Part shown: one piece after another, positions 36,898 through 47,470 of the stretch
How the letters are laid out: every line of letters starts with the position of its first letter
Position numbering within the stretch: position 1 is the first letter of the stretch
NCBI RefSeq assembly: GCF_037975245.1
Contig: NC_092567.1
Location: 9,069,214 to 9,133,213 of the forward strand
Reading direction: 5' to 3'
Length of the DNA: 64,000 nucleotides
From: Apostichopus japonicus
Taxonomy: Eukaryota; Echinodermata; Holothuroidea; Aspidochirotida; Stichopodidae
Translations under genes and position numbers: made by a program
The notes under the pieces: model-generated
The model's input: only the letters and a program-made list of their open reading frames with translations
Databases searched by the model: none
What the model was told of the DNA's origin: nothing

Positions 36898-37348
36898 ACC
36901 TGGTCTTCTTCAGAAATAGGAGCACCAATAGCATCCCAACGATTCATACTTCCTTTCATATAATTCAAATTATTTCCAACTGACTTGCCCTCTGCCATTT
37001 CAGTTCTGAGGTACTTTTTCTTGAGCTGAATTTTGTTGGTTAGAGAATCCTTTACGAACAGAGTACGCAAGGCATCCTAAGCATCACTTGGTTTGTCACT
37101 TGTTGTAATTAATTCCAGCTGACTAGATGCTATTGCAAGCACAATGATGAAAAATGCCAGTTGTGTCTTTTTCAAGTTTGCACTCTTCTACTTCTCACAT
37201 ACAGTAACCCCCAACTTTCCTGAGCCATCCTCATAGCCCACAGGCCTTTTGCAAGAAACAAATGTCTCATCTGGAAATTCCATGTCAGCCAGTTCGAGCC
37301 ATCCATTTTGTTAATTTTCCAGGTCATATCTTCTGTTGTTCCAGCCAC
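36898..37348 (-). pseudogene. Ty1/copia-type gag fragment, degenerate
   Basis: The minus strand from about 37348 reads AGTTEDMTWKINKMDGSN, then WLTWNFQMRHLFLAKGLWAM, the start of copia gag (UBN2/retrotran_gag type). After frame damage at about 37190-37240 it resumes with KKTQLAFFIIVLAIASSQL. An in-frame stop follows (PSDA*DALRTLFVKDSL), then KIQLKKKYLRTEMAEGKSV and WDAIGAPISEEDQVV. Similarity ends there at about 36898. The start codon position is GTG. No protease, integrase, RT or LTR was recognised, so this is a relic of a gag gene; capsid function is lost through stops and a frameshift. Confidence 0.8.
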
Positions 37349-39257
37349 ATTGGTCAGTTGTCACGACTAAATTAACCAATTTAAGTACCGACATTTCCCA
37401 AGAAATGGTTCCAAAATCAGCACATAAATTCCAAACAACAATCTATTCTACACAGTTAACTTCCAGTGTATGTGTCTGGGCCAATACCCTGTTCGAGTTA
37501 GCTAGAGAATAGGCATGAGACTGCTGAGTATATTACAGCCTGTTGCTGCACACAACTTGTTCTTTCTATAAGAGTATAACAGAAACTGAGGAAAAATGTA
37601 AATTACATATATATAGAAAACAAAATTGCTTAAAGGTAGCACACTAATAATACAACCTGATTAAACAAACAATAGTTTGGAGCAGAGTTGTAACAACAGG
37701 CACTTAACTGATCCACAGGCTGCATTCCTTCTTACTACGGGTACATATAACAGAGCTAGTAACTTAAAGATATATAGTATTAAATAGAATGTGAGACTAC
37801 ATTTATTAACAGATTTCTATAAATAAACTCTTATATGAAGACTTCAGATATGAGGATAATAAACATGAGGATGTAATAAACTCTGGAAGCTCTCTGGGCT
37901 AATACTTAATACCAGTGGAACTGCATTTTGCAATGTTAGTCATTATACATAACAAAACAAATCTAATAGTGAATGAAACTTTTCTTCTTTATGGGAATAA
38001 CTTTTTTTTGGTCATATATACATGGGAAGCACCTTAGAGAAATCTGTGTGTGACACACACACATAGGGAAGACTGTACGTGAATGACTAACTAAGTACTT
38101 CTACTACTGTACCTATCATAGAAAACAACATAACAATAAAAAGATCGTAAACTCTCGTTAACAGCAAAACATGTTGTCACAAAATGATCCCTGATATTGT
38201 TTTAAGTCACCTGGAATTATAAGTAGCTATGTACAACTACATGGCTCTATGAGGTGCAATTGTTCTCAAGTACCAGCAGTAGGTCTAACTGTAATAGCAA
38301 TAAGTAAAAAGTGTAAGCAGTATAAAGCAAGCTAGTTTTATTTCTGTGTTACGTATCTTGCTCTACATATTAAGAATAGGGAATTGGGCCTAGACTTAAG
38401 TCATGGATCTAATACCGGTCTTGAACACTTGTAACAAAGTGACATTGAAATGGATCCCGATCCCAGCATGGAGGAAATTTTCACCCAGTCCAGCTTTAAT
38501 AAAACTCATAATAAGCCATGATCTTAACTTATACATAGTACAAAGGCAGTCTACTAGTACTACTAATAATTTTTGTATAATAATAATAATACTAAATTGT
38601 ATCTTATGCAGTCCAAATCTTTTCAAGAACAGGCCCCTTAGAATTATTACACAAGGACAAGAAGGCGTAGGCTAAGAACTAAAGGTTATAAGCCTTAGTC
38701 CATTATTAAAATTGGACTAAACTATGCAGGTATTCTAGTATTACTAAAACTAGGCTAGGGCCTACCTGTAGTAAAAACTTGTCGTAGTATATTACTTTAG
38801 TAAATACAAAAGTACTAGGCCTATAGGCTAGCCTAGGCTTGTACTAGGAGTAATATTACTGTCCGCTATGCCCTCGAATTTTTAAATTTTAACTATTTAG
38901 TAGCAATCAGTAGTACCGTGACTTATCAACTCCCTGATTTTTCCATATTAACGCAAAAAATGAAGGGAATCTATGCCGAATAGAAAGATTACGAAAAATA
39001 CGAGACGTTGCAAATCTAGCACTAGCTACATCATAGTCGACATATAGCGCTAGGCTGCACGTTATAGGATACGGTGCTTTCGTGTATATGTGTATTATGT
39101 ACGTTAGGATACATGTATTAGGGGCAACCAAAACCACATAGGAGCACCATTTTCGTTGACCAAAAAATCACACTTTTCGGGGGAGTTACAACTTTTCTGA
39201 AAAATATGAGTAAGATTCAAGCTTATATATTACAAAAATGCTATTTTTACGGTTAAA
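37349..39257. other. AT-rich spacer, probably intron of the gene starting at 39487
   Basis: No exon in matching phase (0) was found. A segment near 38403-38520 has an open plus frame but no splice support. TAGGCCTA-type words recur at 38750-38840. Confidence 0.3.
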
Positions 39258-39313
39258 AGTTGTCTAAGACGCGAAAGTCACATAACGATAGACGTCGACT
39301 CGATTTGACTTAC

Positions 39314-39487
39314 CTTTATGTTTTTGCGTTGGTCGTCGATAAGAAAATGCACTGTTCTATTGGTAAAATCTTCGTTTCTTTCCGGAAATGATCGTATTTG
39401 AGTCTCTAAAGTATCCTTTATCGAGCTACGATACTCGTAAACCCGAATGACATTGGGATGTTTGCGAATTTTACCGATTACATCCAT
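39314..39487 (-). CDS. First coding exon of an unrecognised gene
   Basis: A minus-strand ATG at 39487 opens 58 codons (MDVIGKIRKHPNVIRVYEYR ... DDQRKNIK) that end exactly before a consensus GTAAGT donor, phase 0. The composition is strongly protein-like: charged, no low complexity, with PERNEDFTNRTVHFLIDD in the second half. An Ets-type site ACTTCCGGGT lies 53 bp upstream and the area is locally richer in CpG, as at housekeeping promoters. The intron starts next to a ~45-bp repeat also found at 35302-35345. I do not recognise the protein. Downstream exons should lie below 39300 and were not found. Confidence 0.6.
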
Positions 39488-39539
39488 ACATGGAAGTAGC
39501 GAACCGAAGTCCGTAGAACCGGATTTGCGCGAAACAATT

Positions 39540-39549
39540 ACTTCCGGGT
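39540..39549. promoter_or_regulatory. Ets/GABP-type site ACTTCCGGGT
   Basis: An exact Ets-family core consensus 53 bp upstream of the minus-strand start at 39487, within a CpG-containing patch (TTTGCGCGAAAC beside it). The role is inferred from position only. Confidence 0.4.
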
Positions 39550-39689
39550 CAAGTAGCTGTGCTCGAAAATTTGCTAGTAACGGTCATATATTGAGGTCAG
39601 ACTCCCAACTGCATATGCAGACTGGATGTAACATTTACCTTCCATACACGACATCCGTGTATGTGGCTTTTGCTGATTTTGTGTATCAA

Positions 39690-39950
39690 GGGTGACCGGA
39701 CAACTCTCCCTGGACAATTACCCCCCGGAGAATTACCTCTCTGGACAAGTACCCCCGGACAATTCCCACCCAGATAATTACCACCCGGACAATTCCAATC
39801 CCAGAAAACTCCCCCCCCCCCCGGACAAATCCTTTCCACTATGCCTTCAACAGTTGACTCCCCACCGGACAATTACCCTCGGTAAATTACCCTCCGGGAC
39901 AAATTCCCTCCTGGGCAATTTCCCCCGGACAGTTGGCCACAGATAATTGT
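39690..39950. repeat. CCGGACAATT minisatellite, copy 1
   Basis: Degenerate 12-25-bp units around CCCCCGGACAATTACC, with variants GGAGAATTACC, GGACAAGTACC and GGGCAATTTCC. The same motif in reverse orientation fills 43105-43265. Frames on both strands (PGGNCPGG words) are repeat artefacts. Confidence 0.85.
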
Positions 39951-40610
39951 CAATCGGGAGAACCCAATTGGGACGATTTTGTAACGCTACTTACCAATAA
40001 AAACTGTGCGTGTGTACGATAGTGTTTTATAGTAGCACAACCAACAGGCCCAACTCACCTGAGAAAAAGATAATCGCGAGGTTACTGATCCGAACAACGA
40101 GTATCTTTGTGCGGATATATTGATTTATTTCCGTTTTCTGTGTGTTAACCAAGGCTGCCCTGTAGAGAGTGACTTTTGCTTCATTATTCCACATACAGGT
40201 GTGAGATATTGGTATACTTTGGTCTACTTACATAGAGCTCTGAATTACCTCTTTCGTCCTGTCACGCTACCAATGTAATACTTTTGCAATGTAGTAAAAC
40301 ATATGAACACCGTTGAATTGAAAAGCTTAAATAGCAATACGACTGTATTTTAGGAGACAAAGTACCAAAACACTTTTTTGTTTCGCGTGCATTGTGTATA
40401 CTATAGCTACTATGAAAGTATTTTGGGCGTCAAGTTAGTAAATTTGTGGAAAATAGATTTGGCTCGCTTCGCGCGCACTAGCCGCATTGTTGCTGTGAGA
40501 ATTATTTACTCCTTCCACATGCATGTTAGCTGGATTACCTTAACATTTTCTGCCCACTTCGCAGTCACGCATGTGTGTGTCTGTCTTCGTTTTAGTGACG
40601 CCAGCTTGTA
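39951..40610. other. Spacer, no feature recognised
   Basis: AT-rich sequence without coding or repeat support that I can see. Confidence 0.3.
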
Positions 40611-40614
40611 ATCA

Positions 40615-41310
40615 CGATAACTGATGCAAGATCCGATCGGTCTCATATACTTGGTGGGTATGTTACCAATAGTGAGTAGATGGTCCCTATCGTTTTTGGG
40701 GTCCAATCTTATTAATATTCCTAAGTAGACGGACTCCTTATCTCGGCAACCGAATGGCCGATTTTGTTCATACTTGTTTAGTGGCATTGGTGGGAGGTGC
40801 CGAGGGGCGGAGCCAAATGTAATTTCGTTGAAAGATGCTCGTAATCACTCTTAGTCAATGACGCAAGGTTTGATCATTCCCATACTTGGGTGGTGGATTA
40901 CCCAGAGTGAGTAAGTATTCCCTATTGTTTGTGGTTCCAATCTCATTAATATTCCTGAGTGGGCGGGGCTTCGAACAATTTCTTTAAATGCTAATATCTC
41001 GGCAACCGTCTTTCCGATTTTGTTCAAACTTCTTTGGTGGCATTGGTGGGAGATGGGGAACATGTGTAGGTTATAAACCTACTTCATCTCATCAATATTC
41101 ATGAGGGGCGTGGCCAAATGTGATTTCGCTGAAAATTGCTCAGAACCACTTTTTGATTCCTTGCCAGAGGCAAAAGGAAGATGTGCAGGCATGCATGTGT
41201 GTGTGTGTGTCTATGACGCCTATTGTAACCACTCTAAGTGGATGACGCAAGTTCAGATCGTTCTAATACTTCGGCGGTGGATTACCCATAGTAAACATAT
41301 GATTCTTATT
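40615..41310. repeat. Imperfect tandem repeat with ATCTCGGCAACCG words
   Basis: ATCTCGGCAACCGNNTNNCCGATTTTGTTCA occurs at 40740 and 40995, a 255-bp shift. TGACGCAAG followed by a GATC..TCNNATACTT segment occurs near 40623, 40859 and 41243. AATATTCCTRAGTRGRCGG and GGGGCGKRGCCAAATGT are also repeated. This looks like two to three diverged copies of a ~250-380-bp unit, with a TGTGTG run at 41196. Confidence 0.7.
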
Positions 41311-41816
41311 GTTTTTGGTTAAAGTCAAATGTCACCTTAGGTCAACAGAGGTAGGTCAAACAATTATATCTGGCTTCAAATCCAAAGGCAATGAATCACG
41401 AAGCTCTAGATTCTTGTTATGCATTATAGCCAGCTACACTACATTCCCGGCCCGTAGCATTTATGTTGTGTTACGGTCAGAAATTTCCAGAGAGGGAGTT
41501 GGGTCCAACATGTGATGAAATGTAGTGAGATATGTTAATAAGGAAGTGTGCTTACATGCAAAATGGTGCAATATTTTGCCATTTTTTGTAGTAAAGTGTC
41601 TTCATTATTTAGCCAACATTTTCAAGCACCCCCCCCCCCCATCTCTGCACACGCTCTGATGATGCATTCAACAGTAGCATACTTCAGTAAGTCAGGGGCG
41701 TGATAAAAATACTGATGGTGTTTGTTTATTCAACAGTATCATGTAGTCTATATACTGTTTATCATCTTTGTGATATCTGTTTTACAAGCTATTTGAAAGG
41801 ATTGCCTAGCAAAGAA

Positions 41817-41965
41817 CCAGTGGCATAGTTAGGGGCGCAATGGTATAGGGGCGCCCAAATGTGGTTTGGGCCCGTATAAACTGAACTAAAACTGTTGACA
41901 TGGGGCGAAGTTTGCCCCCCCCCCCCCCGATCGCCATTAATGCCCAATACGCTACTACAAAAAAT
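41817..41965. mobile_element. Probable CAGTGGCATAG-ended MITE fragment
   Basis: Starts CAGTGGCATAGTTAGGGGCG, the end sequence style of the hAT MITEs above. It runs through a GGGCGAAG plus C-run block to GCCCAATACGCTACTA, which could be the decayed inverse end. No target duplication was found, so the limits are uncertain. Confidence 0.4.
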
Positions 41966-42233
41966 TGAAGTCTACTAACACTTCGCGTTCTCAAAGTAAA
42001 TCACTGAAGCTGCATAAAGAACTACCATACTACAGTATATTAAAGCTGCAATGACAGAAAAGATAATCGCGCGTAGCGCGACATTTTTTCAAATCTGGAT
42101 TTAACCATTGACCACACTAACTATAATATCATATCGTCTCTGCTTAAAACAGCCTGATTTCGTTCAATCGGCCTCATTTTTTAGTTTTGATGACGTCACA
42201 TTGAGTCATATCTAGGTTTTGACGTTATAGGTA

Positions 42234-42811
42234 CAAACCTGTCAACCTGTTTGACTCCAAAATAGGGAGAATAACATTTTTCTGGGCCAAAAAACAGGGA
42301 GAACAAGGGGAAGATAGGGAGGTTGGTAATTTTCAACTGAAATGATATAAATACTCCTAAATAAGTATAGTCTTCTTATTCAATACAATGAGAGAATCAT
42401 CCAATCAGTGTTTCTTGTTGTAGTTTACAGCAGCTCGCTTCGCTTTCTACAGGGTTTCTTTAGTAGGCTTCCATTTGAAACAGGGAACAGTGGACTCTGG
42501 GTACTGTGACTGTGACTTAATGGCTAGTATGCTAGATAGAGTCCCATCAAGCTTGAGACTTGACCGACTGCAGTCTGTCTTGTTCTTGCGAACTACACTG
42601 AATATAGCCTTTCCTGTTTAGAGTTACTGTGGGGAATTACTAAGCATAGGACTAATTGTTGGCTATTTTCAGAAATGTCGCAAGTGTAGAACTTAAAAAA
42701 ACCGGGAGAATAGAATATGAAACCGGGAGGCCGGGAGATTCTGGTAAAAACCGGGAGTATCCCGGTAAAACCGGGAGTATCCCGGTAAAACCGGGAGAGT
42801 TGACAGGTATG
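42234..42811. mobile_element. MITE with CAWACCTGTCAAC ends (578 bp)
   Basis: The left end CAAACCTGTCAAC and right end GTTGACAGGTATG are inverse repeats with one mismatch. TAGGTA direct repeats flank them (42228-42233 and 42812-42817; TAGGTAC if one base is allowed into the element). Subterminal AACCGGGAGTATCCCGGTAA repeats occupy 42700-42800, each a small CCGGGA/TCCCGG palindrome. No coding capacity; the superfamily is not assigned. Confidence 0.7.
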
Positions 42812-43104
42812 TAGGTACGTCAATGTGTATTTTCAATAAGCTATTTTGATTGTTTGTGGTCATGTTTCTATCTTCCTGTAATATATGTTGAGGGTGTAAA
42901 ACCAATCGTTAATGAGCTGTTACAGAGCCTCAAAATAATCGTTTGCGTCCATTTTGAATTCATGTTAATTGGATATAATATTCAGTGGGGACACGACAAC
43001 AATATGAAAAATGGAAATCTCCTGTTGCAGTTAGTTCTAGGTTCACTTCCATTTTTAATGAACTAAAAGCCTAAACCCTGCCTACATCGGCTGCCCATCA
43101 ATCG

Positions 43105-43270
43105 TCGAATTTCCAAGGAGGGGATTGTCCTGGTGAATTTGTCCGGGGGGGGGGGGTTGTCCGGGGGAAGTTGTCATAGTTGGGAATTGTGCGGAGTGGG
43201 AATTCTCCGAGGGGGGGGGGGGGTAATCGTCAGGGGAATTCGTCCAGTGGGGAGTTGTCCGGGAACCGTA
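43105..43270. repeat. CCGGACAATT minisatellite, copy 2 (inverted)
   Basis: Units GGGGGAAGTTGTCATAG, GGGAATTGTGCGG and GTCCGGGGGGG are the reverse complement of the array at 39690-39950. G-runs (43146-43155 and 43210-43222) separate units. Confidence 0.8.
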
Positions 43271-43703
43271 TCAAGTATTATCATATGCCGTTTATATAAA
43301 CAGAATGAAACATATAAGGTGCTGTAGCTTCAGAATATTATTTCGTTATCTGTTTTAGGAAAGGCCAATTATTAGGGACAATATATTTGTATCTTAATTG
43401 CCCTTTACAGGTACCCTAAGAAGTTCATTGGGACGCATCTAAAATATGTCCCTCTTTTTGAAAAAAAAATGCATCTTGTTATCCGTCTTTTTAATACCAG
43501 ATGATTTAATACGTAATGGAACTGAAACATCTTATCTTCAATCTTAAAAAGATATCTAGTCATATATCGTAATAATGATAGTATCAACTAAGTACGATAT
43601 CACGGGGCAAACTTCTTATAATCTTTATATTTAAAATAAAATAAAACTGTTAATAAACTGCTTATCCACTAGAGAGCTTGTGTAAGAAAATGTTTAAAAT
43701 TAT

Positions 43704-43798
43704 GTTGGTCTGACGTTTTGATCCTAACAGGATCTACTTCAGAGGCTAAATGACAAGTGGTCATTTCGATCCTGCTAGGATCGAAACGTCAGACCAAC
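43704..43798. repeat. Inverted repeat GTTGGTCTGACGTTT ... AAACGTCAGACCAAC
   Basis: Two arms with few mismatches (43704-43734 and 43766-43798), each ending in its own GATCCTRNYAGGATC palindrome around the spacer GGCTAAATGACAAGTGG. The unit can fold as a cruciform with nested hairpins. There is no coding sequence; it is probably a short dispersed fold-back element. Confidence 0.75.
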
Positions 43799-44495
43799 TT
43801 ACCTTTACACGATCTTTGTATTTGTTTGTTGTGTAAACAGTGACTGTCATACAACGGTAGTAAAGTACGTTATAAATTTAGTTTATGGTACAGGCCAAGT
43901 AAATAGCTATAACAATAGGCAAGCAAGTTCCTGATTACGAAAGGTAGGTTAGCTGTGAAAAGATGTTAATATTTATATAGTAAGTTATGAAAACGAAGGT
44001 AGATACGAAAATAAATATATTCATATTAAGAACTAAAAACAAACAGAATTTAAAGAACAGAAAGCCCTGTTATTTGAAAAGTCCCCTTTTCTCATGTTCT
44101 GATTAGTAACAAGTGAAATACGTATCGTTTTCTTTTATGGAAATCACTGGTAAATACGACTGAAAACATTTATTGCTTTAATGATTTATAATCAAGTTAC
44201 AATGGATGACACGTTATTGATTTAATTTTACTGTTAGCTGAATTTTGAGCTGAGTTTATTAGAGTGTTTTCACCAAGCCAATGTTTGTCAAGTCAAGTCA
44301 CAAGTCTTTCGCTCATGTCACGCGTATAACAGTAGCTTATAGTCATTCGAGATGTAAGCTACTGAAAATCAACGACCGATGCTTAACGAGACATCTTTAT
44401 CAAGTGCTTCGGGTCCTGTGAATGACGTGTTTCAGTGAGCTCTTGTTACAATGTTATGGAGGCTGCTCTTTTCTACAAGAGTAGTCATAATTGTA
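43799..44495. other. Spacer, no feature recognised
   Basis: AT-rich sequence; no supported exon, repeat or RNA. Confidence 0.3.
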
Positions 44496-44800
44496 ATATT
44501 GTACCGTTATGGAGGGCAGGAGCAGAGGGGTAGCTAGGGAGGGGGACAGGCCCTCAAGTATTTGTCTGCCACCCCCAGTAATATACACTGGGCAGTAACT
44601 GAACTTCAGTGTAAAACCGGTGTACGTTTACTCTCTTAATACGCAAATATAATGTTAATACAAAATCAAAGATTTACTTACTCTGTACAGAGACTAATCT
44701 TGTATCATAATGGAGGGCAGGGGAGGAGCTGAAGGGTCTATACGGCAACAGGCCCTCAAATATTTGTCTGCCACCCCTTGAAATTATCGAAACTGGAATA
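44496..44800. repeat. Diverged ~200-bp tandem duplication
   Basis: TGGAGGGCAGG, then AGCTRRRGRG, CAGGCCCTCAARTATTTGTC and TGCCACCCC occur at about 44510-44575 and again at 44710-44778. The second copy is less similar between the shared words. Confidence 0.65.
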
Positions 44801-45254
44801 GAGATAAACATTATAGTATGAAACATTATTGTCTAGGTTTCCTTTTTTTTTCTGTTGGTTTTATCTGTACCAGGTGTTAACATCCGCTCCAACTGTTATT
44901 ACCAAGTACGCAATATAATATCTGAGGGTTGCTCAGAAGGATTACCTCGCATTGTTTGGCTAACAAAGGATCCAGCCGAATGACTCAGTGATGCCTTAAA
45001 GTAGCCTACAACCGTAGATGAGTGGACCTGGTGTCCTCGACACTGAAGAATGTCTTGATCTAACAAGTGAACTAAAGGAAGGTGTGATAATGCACCCCCC
45101 CCCCCTCTTCTTCCCTCCAGTCGCCCCTTCCGACTCATACACCTCCCTTTGACACTCCAGGTATTCGGTCTGTCGGTACAACGAATATCACCTTTAATTG
45201 TGTTATTATACTTATTCACGTCACAAGAACACTCCGTCTTCAACGCAATCCAAT

Positions 45255-46080
45255 TCCATGATATTAAACTACTGCGTGTACAGGGCTATGCACTGAATGT
45301 AAGGAAAGATATAACAAACACCGTCTTTAACCATCACGCCCCCATCACCATCCCATCCCTAGTAATTCCACTACATATGTGACTCCATGTGTGGCTCCAT
45401 GTAGTGGGTCACGTTTTTCATCGTATATCGAGTGAAATATAGGCTTACTTTGTACTATGGAAACTGTGTACAACTAGCGCATTGTATGTAAATACTAACA
45501 ACATCAAACAAACAGACAAGTCGTTCCAGACCCCAGGAAGAGGAGGGTTAGTTAACATGTACCGAGATACCAAACTAATAGGTAGCGTGGTTTAGATTAC
45601 AATTCTAAACAGTACTTTACATACGGAGTAGTACTACAACATCCTTAGTTTAATAGTGTAAGTATAAATGCAATGTACAAACAAAACAACAATAACTCAC
45701 TCGTTTAAGTTCAGCTGGAGTATAACAATTTATAATATTCTATATAAAGCATAATTATACAAGTATAAATGAACAACGGAAAAATGACTGGGAGTGATAA
45801 ACAAAGAAAAAGAGGATTTTAAGTTTTAAACAGTAAACAATATAGCATCTCATGAATAATCATCAACCAGATACATACACATGAGAGGGTATAAATACAT
45901 CTTATTCAGTGAATTATGGTTAATTTACCTTTCGCGTAAATGTTCTGTATGTAAAGGCGAACATGAATTATGAATGGTTGGGTATAAGTCATAGACATAA
46001 CCGAATAATACAGTCGCTGGCCCATACATCATACAAAGTTCACTAATATATTGGTCACTCAGCCGCTTGAGGAATTCTTT
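45255..46080. repeat. Dispersed repeat, copy 1 (partner at 54575-55815)
   Basis: Shares with 54575-54650 the segment ATACTAAACTACTGCRTGTA ... GGAAAGA, and with 55436-55815 a ~370-bp stretch. The shared words include GTATAATTATACAAGTATAA, GCATCTCATGAATAATCATC and ACATGAATTATGAATGGTTG, ending CACTCAGCNGCTTGAGGA. Both copies have the same orientation 9.5 kb apart. This copy ends at an A-run (46081-46094). It could be a retroelement end or an old segmental duplication. Confidence 0.7.
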
Positions 46081-46144
46081 AAAAAAAAAAAAAAACTAAA
46101 TACCTTGTTCTGCAGAGTAAAATTTTTTATTAATCAGGAAAAAA

Positions 46145-46262
46145 AGATTCAACCATAGCAGTACCATTTATGTCGGACACCACCAAGAAAACCAATTAAA
46201 TCCCTTTATAAATCGAGTGATTGCTTCTGAAGGAAGGTCCATTACACCCTAGCAATCCCTAC
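46145..46262. repeat. Dispersed repeat, copy 2 (partner at 31305-31435)
   Basis: GATTCAACCATAGCAGTACC, ATCGAGTGATTGCTT, GAAGGTCCATTACACCCTAG and CCCTACC follow the same order as in the partner. It lies just downstream of an A-run. Confidence 0.65.
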
Positions 46263-47064
46263 CTATATACTCTTTTTTAGGCTTGCTATTGTAAAGTGAT
46301 GTGAGAAGTCATTTAAGTTTAAGGTTGGGACGATTGTTTTCTGCAATTTCCAGTCAGCATTTTGACCCATTACATACACAGTAGGCAAATAGGACGTCAT
46401 TCGATCAGACCACATAATATAGCTTGTATAGGCAAGCAATACTAACTAAGTAAACCTGTCGTAAACAATTGTCAACAATATAAGTACGGTTCATTATTAT
46501 TATTTTAATATATTAGGTAACGACAGTTAACGATAACCCTTGTGTATGGTATATACTCTACAAACAATATGGCAAGCCAAAGGGGGAGGGGGGGGGGAGG
46601 GTGGACGACCGCCCATCGCAATTCACGGAATTGTTGTGGCGTTCAGCCGGTGAATAATTACACCACTGCTGCAGTAATCCCTGTCTCTTTTTCAACCTTA
46701 AAAATATGTATTAGCAAAGCCTTGCGCTTAGAACTACTTATATGGATGACATTTATATTCTAAATACGCCTCAAAATGCACCAATTGACGTCTGAACCTT
46801 TATTGGGGGTGGGGAGTGTGGTTGGACCCTAGACCCGCTACGTGATAGTCGGCTTGAATGACCACGGGGCATCATCCTCTCATTTATGAAATCTTTGGTT
46901 CGCATCTAGGCCTTTTTGGAATGCATGGTTCAGGCTCCTAACTTAATCCATCAATGGGCAAGTTTGAATGTGTCCTCCACTTTTGAAATCCTGCGCACGC
47001 GTACCTGTCTATGACCCCTGCAAAGAGCTGTAGTACATGACTACCGGGCCATACAATGTAGTGT
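46263..47064. other. Spacer, no feature recognised
   Basis: AT-rich, with a GGGGGAGGGG run at 46580. Frames are short and without motif. Confidence 0.3.
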
Positions 47065-47065
47065 C

Positions 47066-47470
47066 TGTGTTGCTCCATACCTTGCAAGGAACTGTCACGG
47101 AATGAAGAGAAAGGGAGCTGTCACTGAGTTCTTTGGTATAACTTGATCTGTCATAATATATAATGAGTGTATATCATAATTGTAATTAATTAATCATAAA
47201 GGTGTTGCTTCATACCTTGCAAGGAACTGTCACGGAATGAAGAGAAAGGGAGCTGTCACTGAGTTCTTTGGTATAACTTGATCTGTCATAATATATAATG
47301 AGTGTATATCATAATTGTAATTAATTAATCATAAAGGTGTTGCTTCATACCTTGCAAGGAACTGTCACGGAATGAAGAGAAAGGGAGCTGTCACTGAGTT
47401 CTTTGGTATAACTTGATCTGTCATAATATATAATGAGTGTATATCATAATTGTAATTAATTAATCATAAT
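47066..47470. repeat. 135-bp tandem repeat, three near-identical copies
   Basis: Units begin near 47066, 47201 and 47336, exactly 135 bp apart, and the last two are essentially identical by eye. Each holds GTTGCTYCATACCTTGCAAG, GGGAGCTGTCACTGAG and TTGTAATTAATTAATCATAA. The near identity indicates very recent amplification. It leads directly into the palindrome array that follows. Confidence 0.95.
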
